Assembly (NCBI GenBank): GCA_951812615.1
Contig: CATOSU010000001.1
Location: 992,001-1,056,000, forward strand
DNA from: an uncultured Paracoccaceae bacterium
GTDB taxonomy: Bacteria > Pseudomonadota > Alphaproteobacteria > Rhodobacterales > Rhodobacteraceae
Length of the DNA stretch: 64,000 nt
Direction of reading: 5' to 3'
The position numbers and the translations under genes are program-made. How positions within the stretch are numbered: the stretch's first letter is position 1; every line of letters begins with the position of its first letter. This document shows, one piece after another, positions 49,331-58,005 of the stretch. Under the pieces are notes generated by a model. The model was given only the letters and a program-made list of their open reading frames with translations, was not told where the DNA came from and ran no database searches.

Positions 49331-50698
49331 ATGCCCTCGCAATCAGAAATCATCGAAAGCCTGCAGTTTGAATTCATGGCCGATCTGCAGCCGGTAACGA
49401 CAAGCAGCGATCCGGCCATTGTCCTGACCTACCAGTTCGCCGGCGACACCCAGCCCGATGACCTCCCGACCAGCAGCAACTATACCGGATGGGAGGCGAT
49501 GACCGAGGCCGAGGAAGCAGCCGTACGCGAGGCGCTGGATCACATCGAAACCCTGATAAACGTCGAGTTTGTCGAGGTCACGGGCGATCCCGATCCCGAT
49601 TTCAATATCGGCAAGGCACAGATTGATCCCTGGGGCGGGTATGGTGGCAACTCTGTGTCCTGGAATGGCAACCTGGAGATCACCGACTACGACGGTTACG
49701 TCATTTTCGACGCAGACCTCGACATGTCCGACCCGGCGAATTTCAGTCTGCTGCTGCATGAACTGGGCCACGCGCTGGGGCTGGATCACCCGTTTGACGG
49801 GGTCGTTCTGGATCCGGATTACGACAGCAACAAATACACCGTGATGTCCTACGATTCCAATCCCGACAACGGCTTGGACAGCAACGCGATGATGATCTAC
49901 GACATTCTTGCGCTGCAGGACATCTGGGGCGCGGCGGATTCGAGCCCGGGCGACGACACCTATACCGGTCCGCGCACGACCACGGTGGACGCGGTATGGG
50001 ATTCCGGCGGCACCGACCACATCGACGGATCGGACTGGTCCGGCGGGATCCGGATCGATCTGCGCGAAGGCTATTTCTCGCAATTCGGCAGCTACGAGGA
50101 CCTCGTCATCGCCTATGGCACGGTGATCGAGAACGCCACCGGCGGCGCCGGGAACGACACGATCACCGGCAACGATGTCGATAACATCCTGATCGGGAAT
50201 GCCGGGCACGATACGCTGGACGGCCTGAACGGCGAAGACCGGCTCGAAGGCAATGGCGGCAAGGATTCGCTCGACGGTGGCGCCCAGTCCGATCTCATCA
50301 AAGGCGGCGGCGGCAAGGACACGCTCGTCGGGAGCGGCGGCAAAGACACGCTGGACGGCGGCAACGGCAATGACAGCCTGACCGGTGGCAACGGCAACGA
50401 CACCCTGCGCGGCAGCGACGGCAAGGACAAGCTGGACGGCCAGGGCGGGGACGATACGCTCAAGGGCGGCGCGGATGCAGACACGTTCCTGTTCAAGGCC
50501 GGCAAGGGCAACGACACGATCAAGGATTTCGAAACCGGTCTCGACATGATCAAGTTCAAGAAGCTGGGCGACACCGGAACGGTATTGGCAGCGGCGACTG
50601 AAATCGACGACGACGTGGTGTTCGATTTCGGGTCGGACGGGTCGCTGACCGTTCTCAACGTATCGCTTGCGGATCTATCGGGGGATGTGTTCGTTTGA
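49331..50698 (+). CDS. Serralysin-like RTX zinc metalloprotease (M10)
   Basis: A 455-residue secreted protease without a cleavable signal, so a type I system must export it. The zinc site is HELGHALGLDH (His143, Glu144, His147, His153), and VMSYDSNPDNG gives the Met-turn (Met172) with the catalytic-zone Tyr174. About residues 270-390 consist of RTX nonapeptide repeats (GGAGNDTITGN, GGNGNDSLTGG, GGDDTLKGG), then the C-terminal secretion region. GGAG lies about 10 bases before the ATG. It is divergent from pccB across a 201-base gap. No T1SS genes occur in the window. Confidence 0.9.
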   Translation: MPSQSEIIESLQFEFMADLQPVTTSSDPAIVLTYQFAGDTQPDDLPTSSNYTGWEAMTEAEEAAVREALDHIETLINVEFVEVTGDPDPDFNIGKAQIDPWGGYGGNSVSWNGNLEITDYDGYVIFDADLDMSDPANFSLLLHELGHALGLDHPFDGVVLDPDYDSNKYTVMSYDSNPDNGLDSNAMMIYDILALQDIWGAADSSPGDDTYTGPRTTTVDAVWDSGGTDHIDGSDWSGGIRIDLREGYFSQFGSYEDLVIAYGTVIENATGGAGNDTITGNDVDNILIGNAGHDTLDGLNGEDRLEGNGGKDSLDGGAQSDLIKGGGGKDTLVGSGGKDTLDGGNGNDSLTGGNGNDTLRGSDGKDKLDGQGGDDTLKGGADADTFLFKAGKGNDTIKDFETGLDMIKFKKLGDTGTVLAAATEIDDDVVFDFGSDGSLTVLNVSLADLSGDVFV

Positions 50699-50747
50699 CG
50701 GTTTTCCACTGATGGACAATCGCTGAACCGGCCGATAATCATGGGCC

Positions 50748-51971
50748 ATGCCATCAGCATCCTCGCGTTTCCTCGACCGGGCAACGCCCCCGCACATTAC
50801 CACCCTGATCCTGCTCACCGCCGTTTCGACGTTGGGTATGAACGTGTTTCTGCCAAGCCTGCCGGGCATGGCCGATTACTTTGGTGCCGATTACGCGGTG
50901 CTGCAGCTGTCGGTCGGCATCTACCTGGGGGCAAGCGCCGCGCTGCAGATCCTGATCGGCCCGATCTCGGACCAAATGGGCCGGCGGCCGGTTCTGCTGA
51001 CCGGCCTGTTCCTGTTCATGCTGGCCACGCTGGGCTGCATTTTGGCCCCCACCGCCGGTGTGTTCCTGTTCTTCCGCATGTGTCAGGCCGTCGTCGCGGT
51101 CGGTATGGTTCTGGGCCGCGCCGCGGTGCGCGACATGTACGACACCGACAAAGCCGCCAGCATGATCGGATATGTCACCATGGTCATGGCCATCGTCCCG
51201 ATGGCGGCCCCAGCCGTGGGCGGTGCGCTGGATCAGCTGTTCGGGTGGAAGGCGAATTTCTGGCTGCTGTTCGTCGCCGGCGGGCTGGTCTGGCTGATCA
51301 CGTGGTTCGATTTCCGCGAAACCAAATCCAAAAGCGGCCTGTCGCTGGCGGCGCAGTTCGCGGAATACCCCGAACTGATCCGCAGCCCCCGGTTCTGGGG
51401 GTACACTGTGACAGCCGCGCTGATTTCCGGCGCTTTCTTTGCCTATCTCGGCGGCGGCCCCTTTGTCGGCACCGAGGTGTTCGGCATGTCACCCGGCCGG
51501 CTGGGCCTGTTTCTGGGCGCGCCCGCCCTGGGCTATGCCCTGGGCAACGGGCTGAGCGGGCTGTTGTCGCAGCGGCTGGGCACCAACCGGATGATCATCA
51601 TCGGATGCGCCGTTGCCACCGTTGGCCTGAGCGTGTCGCTGGGCCTGTTCCTGACCGGGAACGGCACGGAATACACGTTCTTCGGCTTCATGACATTCGT
51701 CGGCCTCGGCAACGGCATGACGCTGCCCAACGCCACCGCCGGCATGATGTCGGTCCGGCCGCATCTGGCCGGAACCGCGTCCGGGCTCGGCGGCTCGATC
51801 ATGCTGGGCGGTGGCGCGGCGCTCAGCATTCTGGCCGGCAATCTTCTGACACCGGCATCGGGGGCCACCACGCTGATCTGGATGATGCTCACAACCGCCA
51901 TGCTGGGGCTGGTCACGATCGGGCTGGTCATCCTGCGTGAACGTCAGCTGGCCCGGCGGCAGATCATCTGA
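50748..51971 (+). CDS. Bcr/CflA-type MFS multidrug exporter
   Basis: A 407-residue major facilitator with twelve predicted helices. LPSLPGMADYFGADYAVLQL and GPISDQMGRRPVLLTGLFLF, with the conserved GxxDRxGRR-type loop of motif A, match the Bcr/CflA drug-resistance subfamily (DHA1). QAVVAVGMVLGRAAVRDMYD is motif C-like. It probably expels toxic compounds or sulfonamide-like molecules. Its last 8 bases overlap the convergent LysR-type regulator gene. Confidence 0.86.
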   Translation: MPSASSRFLDRATPPHITTLILLTAVSTLGMNVFLPSLPGMADYFGADYAVLQLSVGIYLGASAALQILIGPISDQMGRRPVLLTGLFLFMLATLGCILAPTAGVFLFFRMCQAVVAVGMVLGRAAVRDMYDTDKAASMIGYVTMVMAIVPMAAPAVGGALDQLFGWKANFWLLFVAGGLVWLITWFDFRETKSKSGLSLAAQFAEYPELIRSPRFWGYTVTAALISGAFFAYLGGGPFVGTEVFGMSPGRLGLFLGAPALGYALGNGLSGLLSQRLGTNRMIIIGCAVATVGLSVSLGLFLTGNGTEYTFFGFMTFVGLGNGMTLPNATAGMMSVRPHLAGTASGLGGSIMLGGGAALSILAGNLLTPASGATTLIWMMLTTAMLGLVTIGLVILRERQLARRQII

Positions 51972-52809
51972 ACACCCCCGCCAGCCAGCCGGTCACCGCA
52001 TCCACCCGTTGTGTGTTCCGAAGATCGCGGCGCACCAGCAGCCAGACCTCGCGCTGTGGCAGATCCATGTCCGCGTCGACCCGGCGCAACCCCGGATGCG
52101 CCTCGGCAATCACCCGCGGGAAGAGCGACACGCCAAACCCCGCCAGCACCGCCTGAAACAGCGCTTCGGCGTCATTGACAGCGATGTTGGCCAGACGCGC
52201 ACCGGGCTGCCCCGCCAGCGCGGAAACTGCGGCGGCGTGCGACAGGTACTGCATAGTCCGGTCATAACCGATCCACGGCAGGCCCGCGGGCGCGTCCACC
52301 GCCGCGTAGGCGGCATAGCTGAGCCGCCCGATCTGCCGTGCAAGCACCGCCTGCCCCCCTTCGCGTGGCCGTGCCAGCCGCAGCGCCACGTCCGCGTCCC
52401 GGTGCACAAGGCTCAGGTCCCGCGCCTCGGCGATCAGCTCCAGCCCGATCCCGGGATGCGCTTCGGAAAAGCCCTGTGAATGCGGCAGCAGGATATGGTT
52501 GACCAGTAGGGGAACTGCCGTCACGCGCACCCAGTTCACCGCCGGACCGCTGCCCGGGCTGGTTGCCTGCCGGATGCCCTCTGCCCGATCCTCCATCTCC
52601 TCGGCCAGCGCGGCAACCCGGTGCCCGGCCGCGGTCAGCACCACCCGTCCCTGCGCCGCCTGCTCGGTCAGCGTTGTATCCAGTTGCTGTTCCAGGTTTT
52701 CCACCCTCCGGGCAACGGTGGATTTGTCTACGTCCAGCAGGCGCGCCGCGCCAGCGCGCGACCCGGCCCGCGAAACCGCCAGCAAAATCCGCAAATCATC
52801 CCAGTTCAT
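51964..52809 (-). CDS. LysR family transcriptional regulator
   Basis: A 281-residue LTTR. The N-terminal winged HTH has MNWDDLRILLAVSRAGSRAG and ARLLDVDKSTVARRVENLEQ, then a C-terminal periplasmic-binding-protein-like effector domain. It is divergent from the YciI-like gene, with a perfect inverted repeat 7 bases upstream of its start (52816-52842), so autoregulation is likely. Targets could be the adjacent exporter, whose gene is convergent, or the YciI-like gene. Confidence 0.9.
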   Translation of the reverse strand: MNWDDLRILLAVSRAGSRAGAARLLDVDKSTVARRVENLEQQLDTTLTEQAAQGRVVLTAAGHRVAALAEEMEDRAEGIRQATSPGSGPAVNWVRVTAVPLLVNHILLPHSQGFSEAHPGIGLELIAEARDLSLVHRDADVALRLARPREGGQAVLARQIGRLSYAAYAAVDAPAGLPWIGYDRTMQYLSHAAAVSALAGQPGARLANIAVNDAEALFQAVLAGFGVSLFPRVIAEAHPGLRRVDADMDLPQREVWLLVRRDLRNTQRVDAVTGWLAGVFR

Positions 52810-52815
52810 CGCAGC

Positions 52816-52842
52816 AAATTTGCACTGTCAAACGGCAAATTT
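52816..52842. promoter_or_regulatory. Inverted repeat between lysR and yciI-like genes
   Basis: AAATTTGC (52816-52823) and GCAAATTT (52835-52842) form a perfect 8-base repeat with an 11-base spacer, fitting the T-N11-A style of LysR operators. A second palindrome CTGCAA/TTGCAG lies at 52853-52866. The half-sites also look like the TTTGCAAA boxes near pccB and pccR, so a PccR origin is possible. Confidence 0.55.
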
Positions 52843-52904
52843 CCACCATTCACTGCAAAATTGCAGAGTGACATTCTCAGCGGGCACATATGGAGGACAC
52901 CCCA

Positions 52905-53195
52905 ATGCACTTTATCGTCCGGTTTCACGACAACCCCGGAATGGAACACCGCCGCCAGCAACATATGCAGGACCACCTCGCCTTTCTCGAACGCCACGGC
53001 CGGGCGGTCATCGGTGCCGGCCCGCTGTTTTCCGGAGACGCAGGCGATGGCGGGCTATGGCTGGTCGATGCCGAAACCCCGGAAGAGGTGGAGGCGATGG
53101 TCCGCGCCGACCCGCTCTTTGCCTCGGGTCTGCGCCGGTCCTGGGACATACAGGAATGGCGGCAGGTGATGCGCGACGGGCAGCGCCTGATCTGA
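52905..53195 (+). CDS. YciI-like family protein
   Basis: A 96-residue ferredoxin-like-fold protein of the YciI family. HFIVRFHDNPGMEHRRQQHM, HGRAVIGAGPLFSGDAGDGG and WLVDAETPEEVEAMVRADPL are typical, with the conserved acidic/His pattern of this group. GGAGG lies 8 bases before this ATG, whereas an in-frame ATG 5 codons upstream is inside that site, so the later start is chosen. It is divergent from the LysR gene and ahead of pccR. Function unknown. Confidence 0.82.
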   Translation: MHFIVRFHDNPGMEHRRQQHMQDHLAFLERHGRAVIGAGPLFSGDAGDGGLWLVDAETPEEVEAMVRADPLFASGLRRSWDIQEWRQVMRDGQRLI

Positions 53196-53217
53196 CCGCC
53201 GGCCTTGCGCCACCGCC

Positions 53218-53254
53218 TTTGCAAAGTTAGCAATCTGTGCAGGACATTTGCAAA
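53218..53254. promoter_or_regulatory. TTTGCAAA boxes in the pccR leader
   Basis: TTTGCAAA occurs at 53218-53225 (followed by GTTAGCAA) and again at 53247-53254, only 8 bases before the ATG at 53263. The second box covers the ribosome-binding region, so binding there could repress the regulator's own gene. It is the same motif as upstream of pccB. Confidence 0.6.
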
Positions 53255-53262
53255 GGCACCCG

Positions 53263-54654
53263 ATGGCCACCAAGAAACTCTATGCCGGCGCCAAGCTGCG
53301 GGAAATGCGCACCCGGCTCGAACTCACGCAAAAGGATTTCGCGGCCAAGCTGGGCGTGTCCCTGCCCTATCTGAACCAGATGGAGAACAACAACCGCCCG
53401 GTCAGCACCACCGTCGTTCTCGCACTGGCGCAGGAATTCGGCATGGACGTGACCGAGCTCAGCACCGGCGACAGCGAACGGCTTGTCTCGGACATGCGCG
53501 AGGCGCTGGCGGATCCGGTTTTTGCCGACATGATCCCGCCACAGGCCGATCTGCGCCTGACCGCGTCGAACGCCCCGGCCTTTGCCCGCGCTTTCCTGGA
53601 ACTGCACCGGACCTACCGCCAGACCCATGAACGGCTGGCTTCGCTCGACGAAGCACTGGGCCGCGAAGGCAGCCGCACCCGCGCCAGCCCGTGGGAAGAG
53701 GTGCGCGATTTCTTCCACTACTGCGACAATTACATCGATGCCGTGGACCGTGCGGCCGAGAAACTGTCTCAGGCCGATGGCACAACCGAGGCCATCGCCC
53801 AGAGCGCCCTGCGCAGCATCGGCGTGCGGACCGAGCTGCGCGACGTCGCCGCCATCCGCCGGTACGACACCGAAAGCCGCACGCTGACCCTGTCGGCCCG
53901 CACCGCGTCGGAAACCCGCCTGTTTCAGATGCTGCTGCAGGTGGCGCTGCTGCGCCAGAACGAGCTGCTGGATGCCACGCTCGATTTCGCCCGGTTCCAG
54001 ACCGACGAGGCCCGCGCAATCGCCAAGGTGGGGCTGGCCAATTATTTCGCCGGCGCGGCAATGATGCCCTACACCGCGTTTCTGGAAGCCGCACAGGATT
54101 GCCGGCACGATCTGGAAATGCTGGGCCGCCGGTTCGGCGCTTCGATCGAGCAGGTCGCGCACCGGCTGTCGACCCTGCAGCGCCCCGGCGCCAAGGGCGT
54201 GCCGTTCTTTTTCGTCCGCGTCGATCAGGCCGGAACCATCACCAAGCGCCACTCGGCCACGCGGCTGCAATTCGCCCGCTTCGGCGGCGCCTGCCCGTTG
54301 TGGAACGTGCACAGGGCCTTTGAAACGCCGGGCCGGTTCCTGCGCCAGCTGGCCGAAACGCCGGACGGGGTGCGCTATATCAGCCTCGCCCGCGACGTGT
54401 CCAAACACGGCGGGTCGTTTCAGGCCCCGGTACAGCGATTCGCCATCGCGCTGGGATGCGAAGTCCGGCATGCCGGGGCGCTGGTCTATGCCGACGGGCT
54501 CGATATCGACAACGCGCAGGCCTACGAGCCGATCGGCATCTCCTGCCGGATCTGCGAACGCCAGAATTGCCATCAACGTTCAGTCCCGCCACTGGAACGG
54601 CGGCTGAGCATCGACGTCGATGCACGGGGCGTGTTGCCCTATCAGGTGGAGTAA
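53263..54654 (+). CDS. pccR: PccR-like short-chain acyl-CoA regulator (XRE/ScfR family)
   Basis: A 463-residue regulator. Residues 1-70 are an XRE helix-turn-helix (YAGAKLREMRTRLELTQKDF, AAKLGVSLPYLNQMENNNRP), the rest a large ligand domain with RFGASIEQVAHRLSTLQRPG and a cysteine cluster near the end (SCRICERQNCHQRS). This architecture matches PccR/ScfR regulators, which in R. sphaeroides activate pccB with propionate or acetate. The start is ATG 53263; the longer frame begins with a TTG inside the boxes. A 28-base palindrome follows the stop. Confidence 0.84.
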   Translation: MATKKLYAGAKLREMRTRLELTQKDFAAKLGVSLPYLNQMENNNRPVSTTVVLALAQEFGMDVTELSTGDSERLVSDMREALADPVFADMIPPQADLRLTASNAPAFARAFLELHRTYRQTHERLASLDEALGREGSRTRASPWEEVRDFFHYCDNYIDAVDRAAEKLSQADGTTEAIAQSALRSIGVRTELRDVAAIRRYDTESRTLTLSARTASETRLFQMLLQVALLRQNELLDATLDFARFQTDEARAIAKVGLANYFAGAAMMPYTAFLEAAQDCRHDLEMLGRRFGASIEQVAHRLSTLQRPGAKGVPFFFVRVDQAGTITKRHSATRLQFARFGGACPLWNVHRAFETPGRFLRQLAETPDGVRYISLARDVSKHGGSFQAPVQRFAIALGCEVRHAGALVYADGLDIDNAQAYEPIGISCRICERQNCHQRSVPPLERRLSIDVDARGVLPYQVE

Positions 54655-54660
54655 CAGCGC

Positions 54661-54688
54661 GTAGGATGGGTGATATCACCCATCCTAC
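54661..54688. terminator. 28-base perfect palindrome after pccR
   Basis: Arms GTAGGATGGGTGAT and ATCACCCATCCTAC meet without a loop, 6 bases after the pccR stop and 14 bases before the end of the convergent YdcH-like gene. Such a cruciform between convergent genes can act as a bidirectional terminator, although no T-run follows it. It may equally be a dispersed repeat. Confidence 0.55.
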
Positions 54689-54702
54689 CTCTCACCAGAG
54701 GG

Positions 54703-54942
54703 TCAGGCGGCCGACAGGATGCCCCAGATCTGGTCCTTCAGCGCCGCGCGTTTCTTGCGCAGCTCGACCTCGGCCAGTTCCTCCATGGGCTCCACGTTGG
54801 TCTCGGCCCGGTGCACCTGACGGTTGATCTCGTGATACGCATCCGCAAGCCGGGCGAAATGCGCGTCCGACAGCTTCAGCTCATGCATCTGCTCCACCTT
54901 GTCGGGGAATTCCTCGGCCAGTTCGTGGGGCGTGTGCGACAT
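54703..54942 (-). CDS. YdcH family (DUF465) protein
   Basis: A 79-residue helical protein that reads MSHTPHELAEEFPDKVEQMH, LKLSDAHFARLADAYHEINR and EELAEVELRKKRAALKDQIW. This matches the DUF465/YdcH pattern of two antiparallel helices; the family is cytoplasmic with unknown function. It lies alone between two convergent or tandem gene groups. Confidence 0.85.
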   Translation of the reverse strand: MSHTPHELAEEFPDKVEQMHELKLSDAHFARLADAYHEINRQVHRAETNVEPMEELAEVELRKKRAALKDQIWGILSAA

Positions 54943-55019
54943 GCGCGGTCTCCTTCATGTGATCGACATACAGCTAACCATTCCGCTGCCGACGCCACCT
55001 TGACGCAGATCAACCTGCC

Positions 55020-55568
55020 TCAACGTAATCGCGGCGCGTGTTCGAGGATCAATGGCACCACAATCTCCTCCTCGTCCGCAAGATGCCGGTTCAGGAACCG
55101 GGCCAGCCCCTCTTCAGCCTCCAGCAAGGCGGCCACCGCCGCCGGGCCGGCCTGTTGTGCAATCGCTGCGTTCGCCGCCTCGGCCAGCCGGTGCATCTGA
55201 CGGTCCAGCGCGTGGTGGTCGCGTTCCAGCAGATCGAAGGCTCCGGCGATCCGGTCGTCCAGCGTCATCAGTTGCGGGAAATAGTGATGATCTTCGACCA
55301 TGTGATGCGTATGCAACTGGTCCAGCATGACCGACACGTACCGCGCCTTGTTCTGCAGAAACCGGTCCGCGTGCCGGTCCAGCTCGGCCTGGCTCTGCGC
55401 GATCATCCGGTCCGCCAGATCCCGGAACATCCCGTGCCGGTCCAGCCAGAACGCCGTCATCGCGTCGAAATTGGCATGACCCCGCCACAAAGTCCGCGGG
55501 TAGAGGTCCGCCAGAACCCGCAGCTCCGGCGGCAACCCCGCCCGGCTGTCCAGCGCCGGGCCGCTCAT
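55020..55568 (-). CDS. Hemerythrin-domain protein
   Basis: A 182-residue four-helix bundle with the iron-ligand residues of hemerythrin-like domains: [40 protein letters not shown] (the HxxxE/HHxxxED pair), [20 protein letters not shown] and [20 protein letters not shown]. The pattern of His and Glu could bind a di-iron or cation site. The start is the internal ATG at 55568, overlapping the GMC oxidoreductase stop by 4 bases (ATGA). Possible oxygen, nitric oxide or metal sensing; unproven. Confidence 0.84.
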   Translation of the reverse strand: MSGPALDSRAGLPPELRVLADLYPRTLWRGHANFDAMTAFWLDRHGMFRDLADRMIAQSQAELDRHADRFLQNKARYVSVMLDQLHTHHMVEDHHYFPQLMTLDDRIAGAFDLLERDHHALDRQMHRLAEAANAAIAQQAGPAAVAALLEAEEGLARFLNRHLADEEEIVVPLILEHAPRLR

Positions 55569-57214
55569 CGCTGCGCGCTTTCCCGCTCCGGATGCAGCCA
55601 CGGCCGGTCATTGGCGCGCGGCAGCGGATCGCGTCCCAGCAGATGATCCGACATCTTCTCGCCCACCATGATCGACGGAGCGTTCAGGTTGCCATTCGTG
55701 ATCCGCGGAAAGACCGAACTGTCGGCCACCCGCAACCTGTCCACCCCGATGACCCGGCCCTCCGGGCCGACCACCGCCATCGGATCGTCGCGCCGCCCCA
55801 TCCGGCAGGTGCCGCAGGGGTGATAGGCGCTCTCTGCATGCTCGGCGATGAACGCGTTCAGCTCGGCATCGGACTGCACCGCCGCGCCGGGCTGGATTTC
55901 GTGACGGATATAGGGCGCAAAGGCCGGCTGGGTGAACAGCTCCCGCGTGAGCCGGATACAGGTGCGGAAATCCTCCCAGTCCTGCTCCGTCGACATGTAG
56001 TTGAACCGGATCACCGGATCGTCCCCGGCCCGCGCCGAACGCAGGGTCACCGCCCCCCGCGACGGCGACCGCATCGGCCCGACATGGGCCTGAAACCCGT
56101 GCCCCTCGGCCGCGGTCTGACCGTCATAGCGCACGGCGATCGGCAGAAAATGGAACTGAATATCCGGATAGGCCACACCGGCCCGCGACCGGATGAACCC
56201 GGCGCTTTCGAATTGGTTCGACGCGCCCAGCCCGGTTTTCGTGAACAGCCACTGCGCCCCGATCATCGCCTTTCCGGCGAGGTTCCAGTGCTTGTAGAGC
56301 GTGATCGGCTGGCTCGCCGCCATCTGGATGTAAAGCTCCAGATGATCCTGCAGATTGGTCCCCACGCCGGGTCGGTCGGCGACCACGCCGATGCCGTGTT
56401 CCGCCAGATGCGCCGCCGGCCCGATCCCCGACAGCATCAGGATCTTGGGCGAGTTGATGGACGAGGCCGCCAGCACCACCTCGCGCCGCGCCCGGATGTC
56501 CCGCCCGTCGGCCAGCCGCACCCCCGTCGCCCGCCCCTCCGCGAACAGCACGCGCTCGGCCAGCCCGCGCACCAGCCCGCAATTGTCCCGTTTCAGCGCC
56601 GGGCGCAGATAGGCATTGGCCGCCGACCACCGCCGGCCCTTCCACACCGTCTGCTCCATCGGGCCAAAGCCTTCCTGCTTTTCCCCGTTATAGTCGCCCG
56701 TCACCTCATAGCCGGCCTGCCGCCCGGCCTCGACAAAGGCTGCAAACAACGGGTTGTCGCGCGGTCCCCGCGTCACGTGCAGCGGCCCGTCGGTCCCGCG
56801 CCAGCCCGGATCGCCGCCATGACCGCCATCGTGCCAGCTCTCCATCCGCCGGAAATAAGGCAGCACATCGGCAAAGGACCAGCCGTCGGCGCCGCTTTCG
56901 GCCCAGTGATCGAAATCCATCGCATGGCCGCGCACATAGACCATGCCATTGATCGAGGACGATCCGCCGATCACCTTGCCGCGCGGACAGGCCAGCCGCC
57001 GCCCGCCCAGGTGCGGCTCGGGCTCCGACCTGTAGCCCCAGTCGTAACGCGCCATGTTCATCGGATAGCTCAGCGCCGCGGGCATCTGGATGAACGGACC
57101 GGCATCGGTGCCGCCATGTTCCACCACCAGAACCGAGGCACCGGCCCCGCTCAGCCGGTGCGCCAGCGCGCAGCCCGCGCTGCCGGCCCCGACAATGACG
57201 AAATCCGCCTCCAC
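55565..57214 (-). CDS. GMC family oxidoreductase (choline dehydrogenase-like)
   Basis: A 549-residue FAD enzyme. The N-terminal Rossmann motif is [40 protein letters not shown] is the GMC signature 1, and [17 protein letters not shown] is signature 2. The C-terminal [20 protein letters not shown] gives the catalytic His region. Closest known types are choline dehydrogenase/BetA-like alcohol dehydrogenases; the true alcohol substrate is unknown. It starts with a GTG that overlaps the GST TAG by one base, so GST, this gene and the hemerythrin gene form an operon. Confidence 0.9.
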   Translation of the reverse strand: MEADFVIVGAGSAGCALAHRLSGAGASVLVVEHGGTDAGPFIQMPAALSYPMNMARYDWGYRSEPEPHLGGRRLACPRGKVIGGSSSINGMVYVRGHAMDFDHWAESGADGWSFADVLPYFRRMESWHDGGHGGDPGWRGTDGPLHVTRGPRDNPLFAAFVEAGRQAGYEVTGDYNGEKQEGFGPMEQTVWKGRRWSAANAYLRPALKRDNCGLVRGLAERVLFAEGRATGVRLADGRDIRARREVVLAASSINSPKILMLSGIGPAAHLAEHGIGVVADRPGVGTNLQDHLELYIQMAASQPITLYKHWNLAGKAMIGAQWLFTKTGLGASNQFESAGFIRSRAGVAYPDIQFHFLPIAVRYDGQTAAEGHGFQAHVGPMRSPSRGAVTLRSARAGDDPVIRFNYMSTEQDWEDFRTCIRLTRELFTQPAFAPYIRHEIQPGAAVQSDAELNAFIAEHAESAYHPCGTCRMGRRDDPMAVVGPEGRVIGVDRLRVADSSVFPRITNGNLNAPSIMVGEKMSDHLLGRDPLPRANDRPWLHPERESAQR

Positions 57215-57882
57215 TAGCGGCCCTCCGCTTCCGCGCCGAACGTATCGCGCAGCACCTCGTAAGACACCATCACCGCCCTGCGATAGGCCGGCCGTGCGGT
57301 CAGGCGGGCATAATAGGTCTCAAGCCCCGGGATCTCGCGTCGCCCCAGCCCCGCATCGACATAGCGGTAAAGAACATGACCCAGCTGGATATCCGCCAGC
57401 GTCAGCGCCGGACCGCAGAGGAACCCGCCCTGCGCCGCCGCCTGCATCATCGCCCGCTCCAGCGCCGCCTCGAAAACCTCCGTCGCCGCCGCGATCGCCG
57501 TGTCGTCGCGGCTGCCGGCGCGGGTCCGCACCGCGCGCCAGAAGACCGGCACGGTGAACGCCCCGGCCACCTCGTACTTGGCCCACTCAGCCCACATGTC
57601 GACCATGGCCCGCCGCACCGGGTCGGCCGGCCAGACCCCGTCATCGGCGACCGTGCCCGCCAGAAATCGCAGGATCGCCCCGGTCTCGAACAGCGCCCGG
57701 CCATCCTCCAGCTTCAGCACTGGAATGCGCCCGTGCGGGTTCATCGCCCTGAATTCCGGCGTATCCAGCCCACCGAAACCATCGCCACAATCGATGCGGT
57801 CACAGGCCAGCCCCATTTCCTCCATCCCCCAAAGCAAAGCCTGCACATTCGACGATGTCGCCCGGCCGTAAACCGTCAGCAT
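57214..57882 (-). CDS. Glutathione S-transferase family protein
   Basis: A 222-residue GST. The thioredoxin-like domain has [20 protein letters not shown] (catalytic Ser/Tyr region) and [20 protein letters not shown] (the cis-proline loop and the glutathione-binding ES-like pair); the helical domain has [20 protein letters not shown] (N-capping box with Asp). A longer upstream frame is rejected. It is translated before, and coupled to, the GMC oxidoreductase. Confidence 0.88.
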   Translation of the reverse strand: MLTVYGRATSSNVQALLWGMEEMGLACDRIDCGDGFGGLDTPEFRAMNPHGRIPVLKLEDGRALFETGAILRFLAGTVADDGVWPADPVRRAMVDMWAEWAKYEVAGAFTVPVFWRAVRTRAGSRDDTAIAAATEVFEAALERAMMQAAAQGGFLCGPALTLADIQLGHVLYRYVDAGLGRREIPGLETYYARLTARPAYRRAVMVSYEVLRDTFGAEAEGR

Positions 57883-57920
57883 GCCCAACCCCTTCATCTT
57901 TGTGCAAATACTCCGGGGGG

Positions 57921-57995
57921 ATCGCCGCAAGGCGATGGGGGCAGCGCCCCCGCCGCGCGCCGCAGGCGCGCCGGTCGGATCGCGGCAGCGATCCG
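57921..57995. repeat. Cluster of four adjacent hairpins
   Basis: Four stem-loops follow each other: ATCGCC/GGCGAT (57921-57936), GGGGGC/GCCCCC (57937-57951), GCGCGCC/GGCGCGC (57955-57971) and CGGATCGC/GCGATCCG (57976-57995). It lies in the 123-base gap between the threonine-dehydratase-like and GST genes. It looks like a REP-type repetitive element; similar GGGGGCAGCGCCCCC cores are common in Rhodobacterales intergenic DNA (recollection, not checked). Confidence 0.65.
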
Positions 57996-58005
57996 AAACC
58001 CCTGC

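Noticed and set aside
53248-53262. A TTG start 5 codons upstream of the pccR-like ATG.
   Set aside because: It lies inside the TTTGCAAA box, and the ATG at 53263 is followed directly by the HTH sequence.
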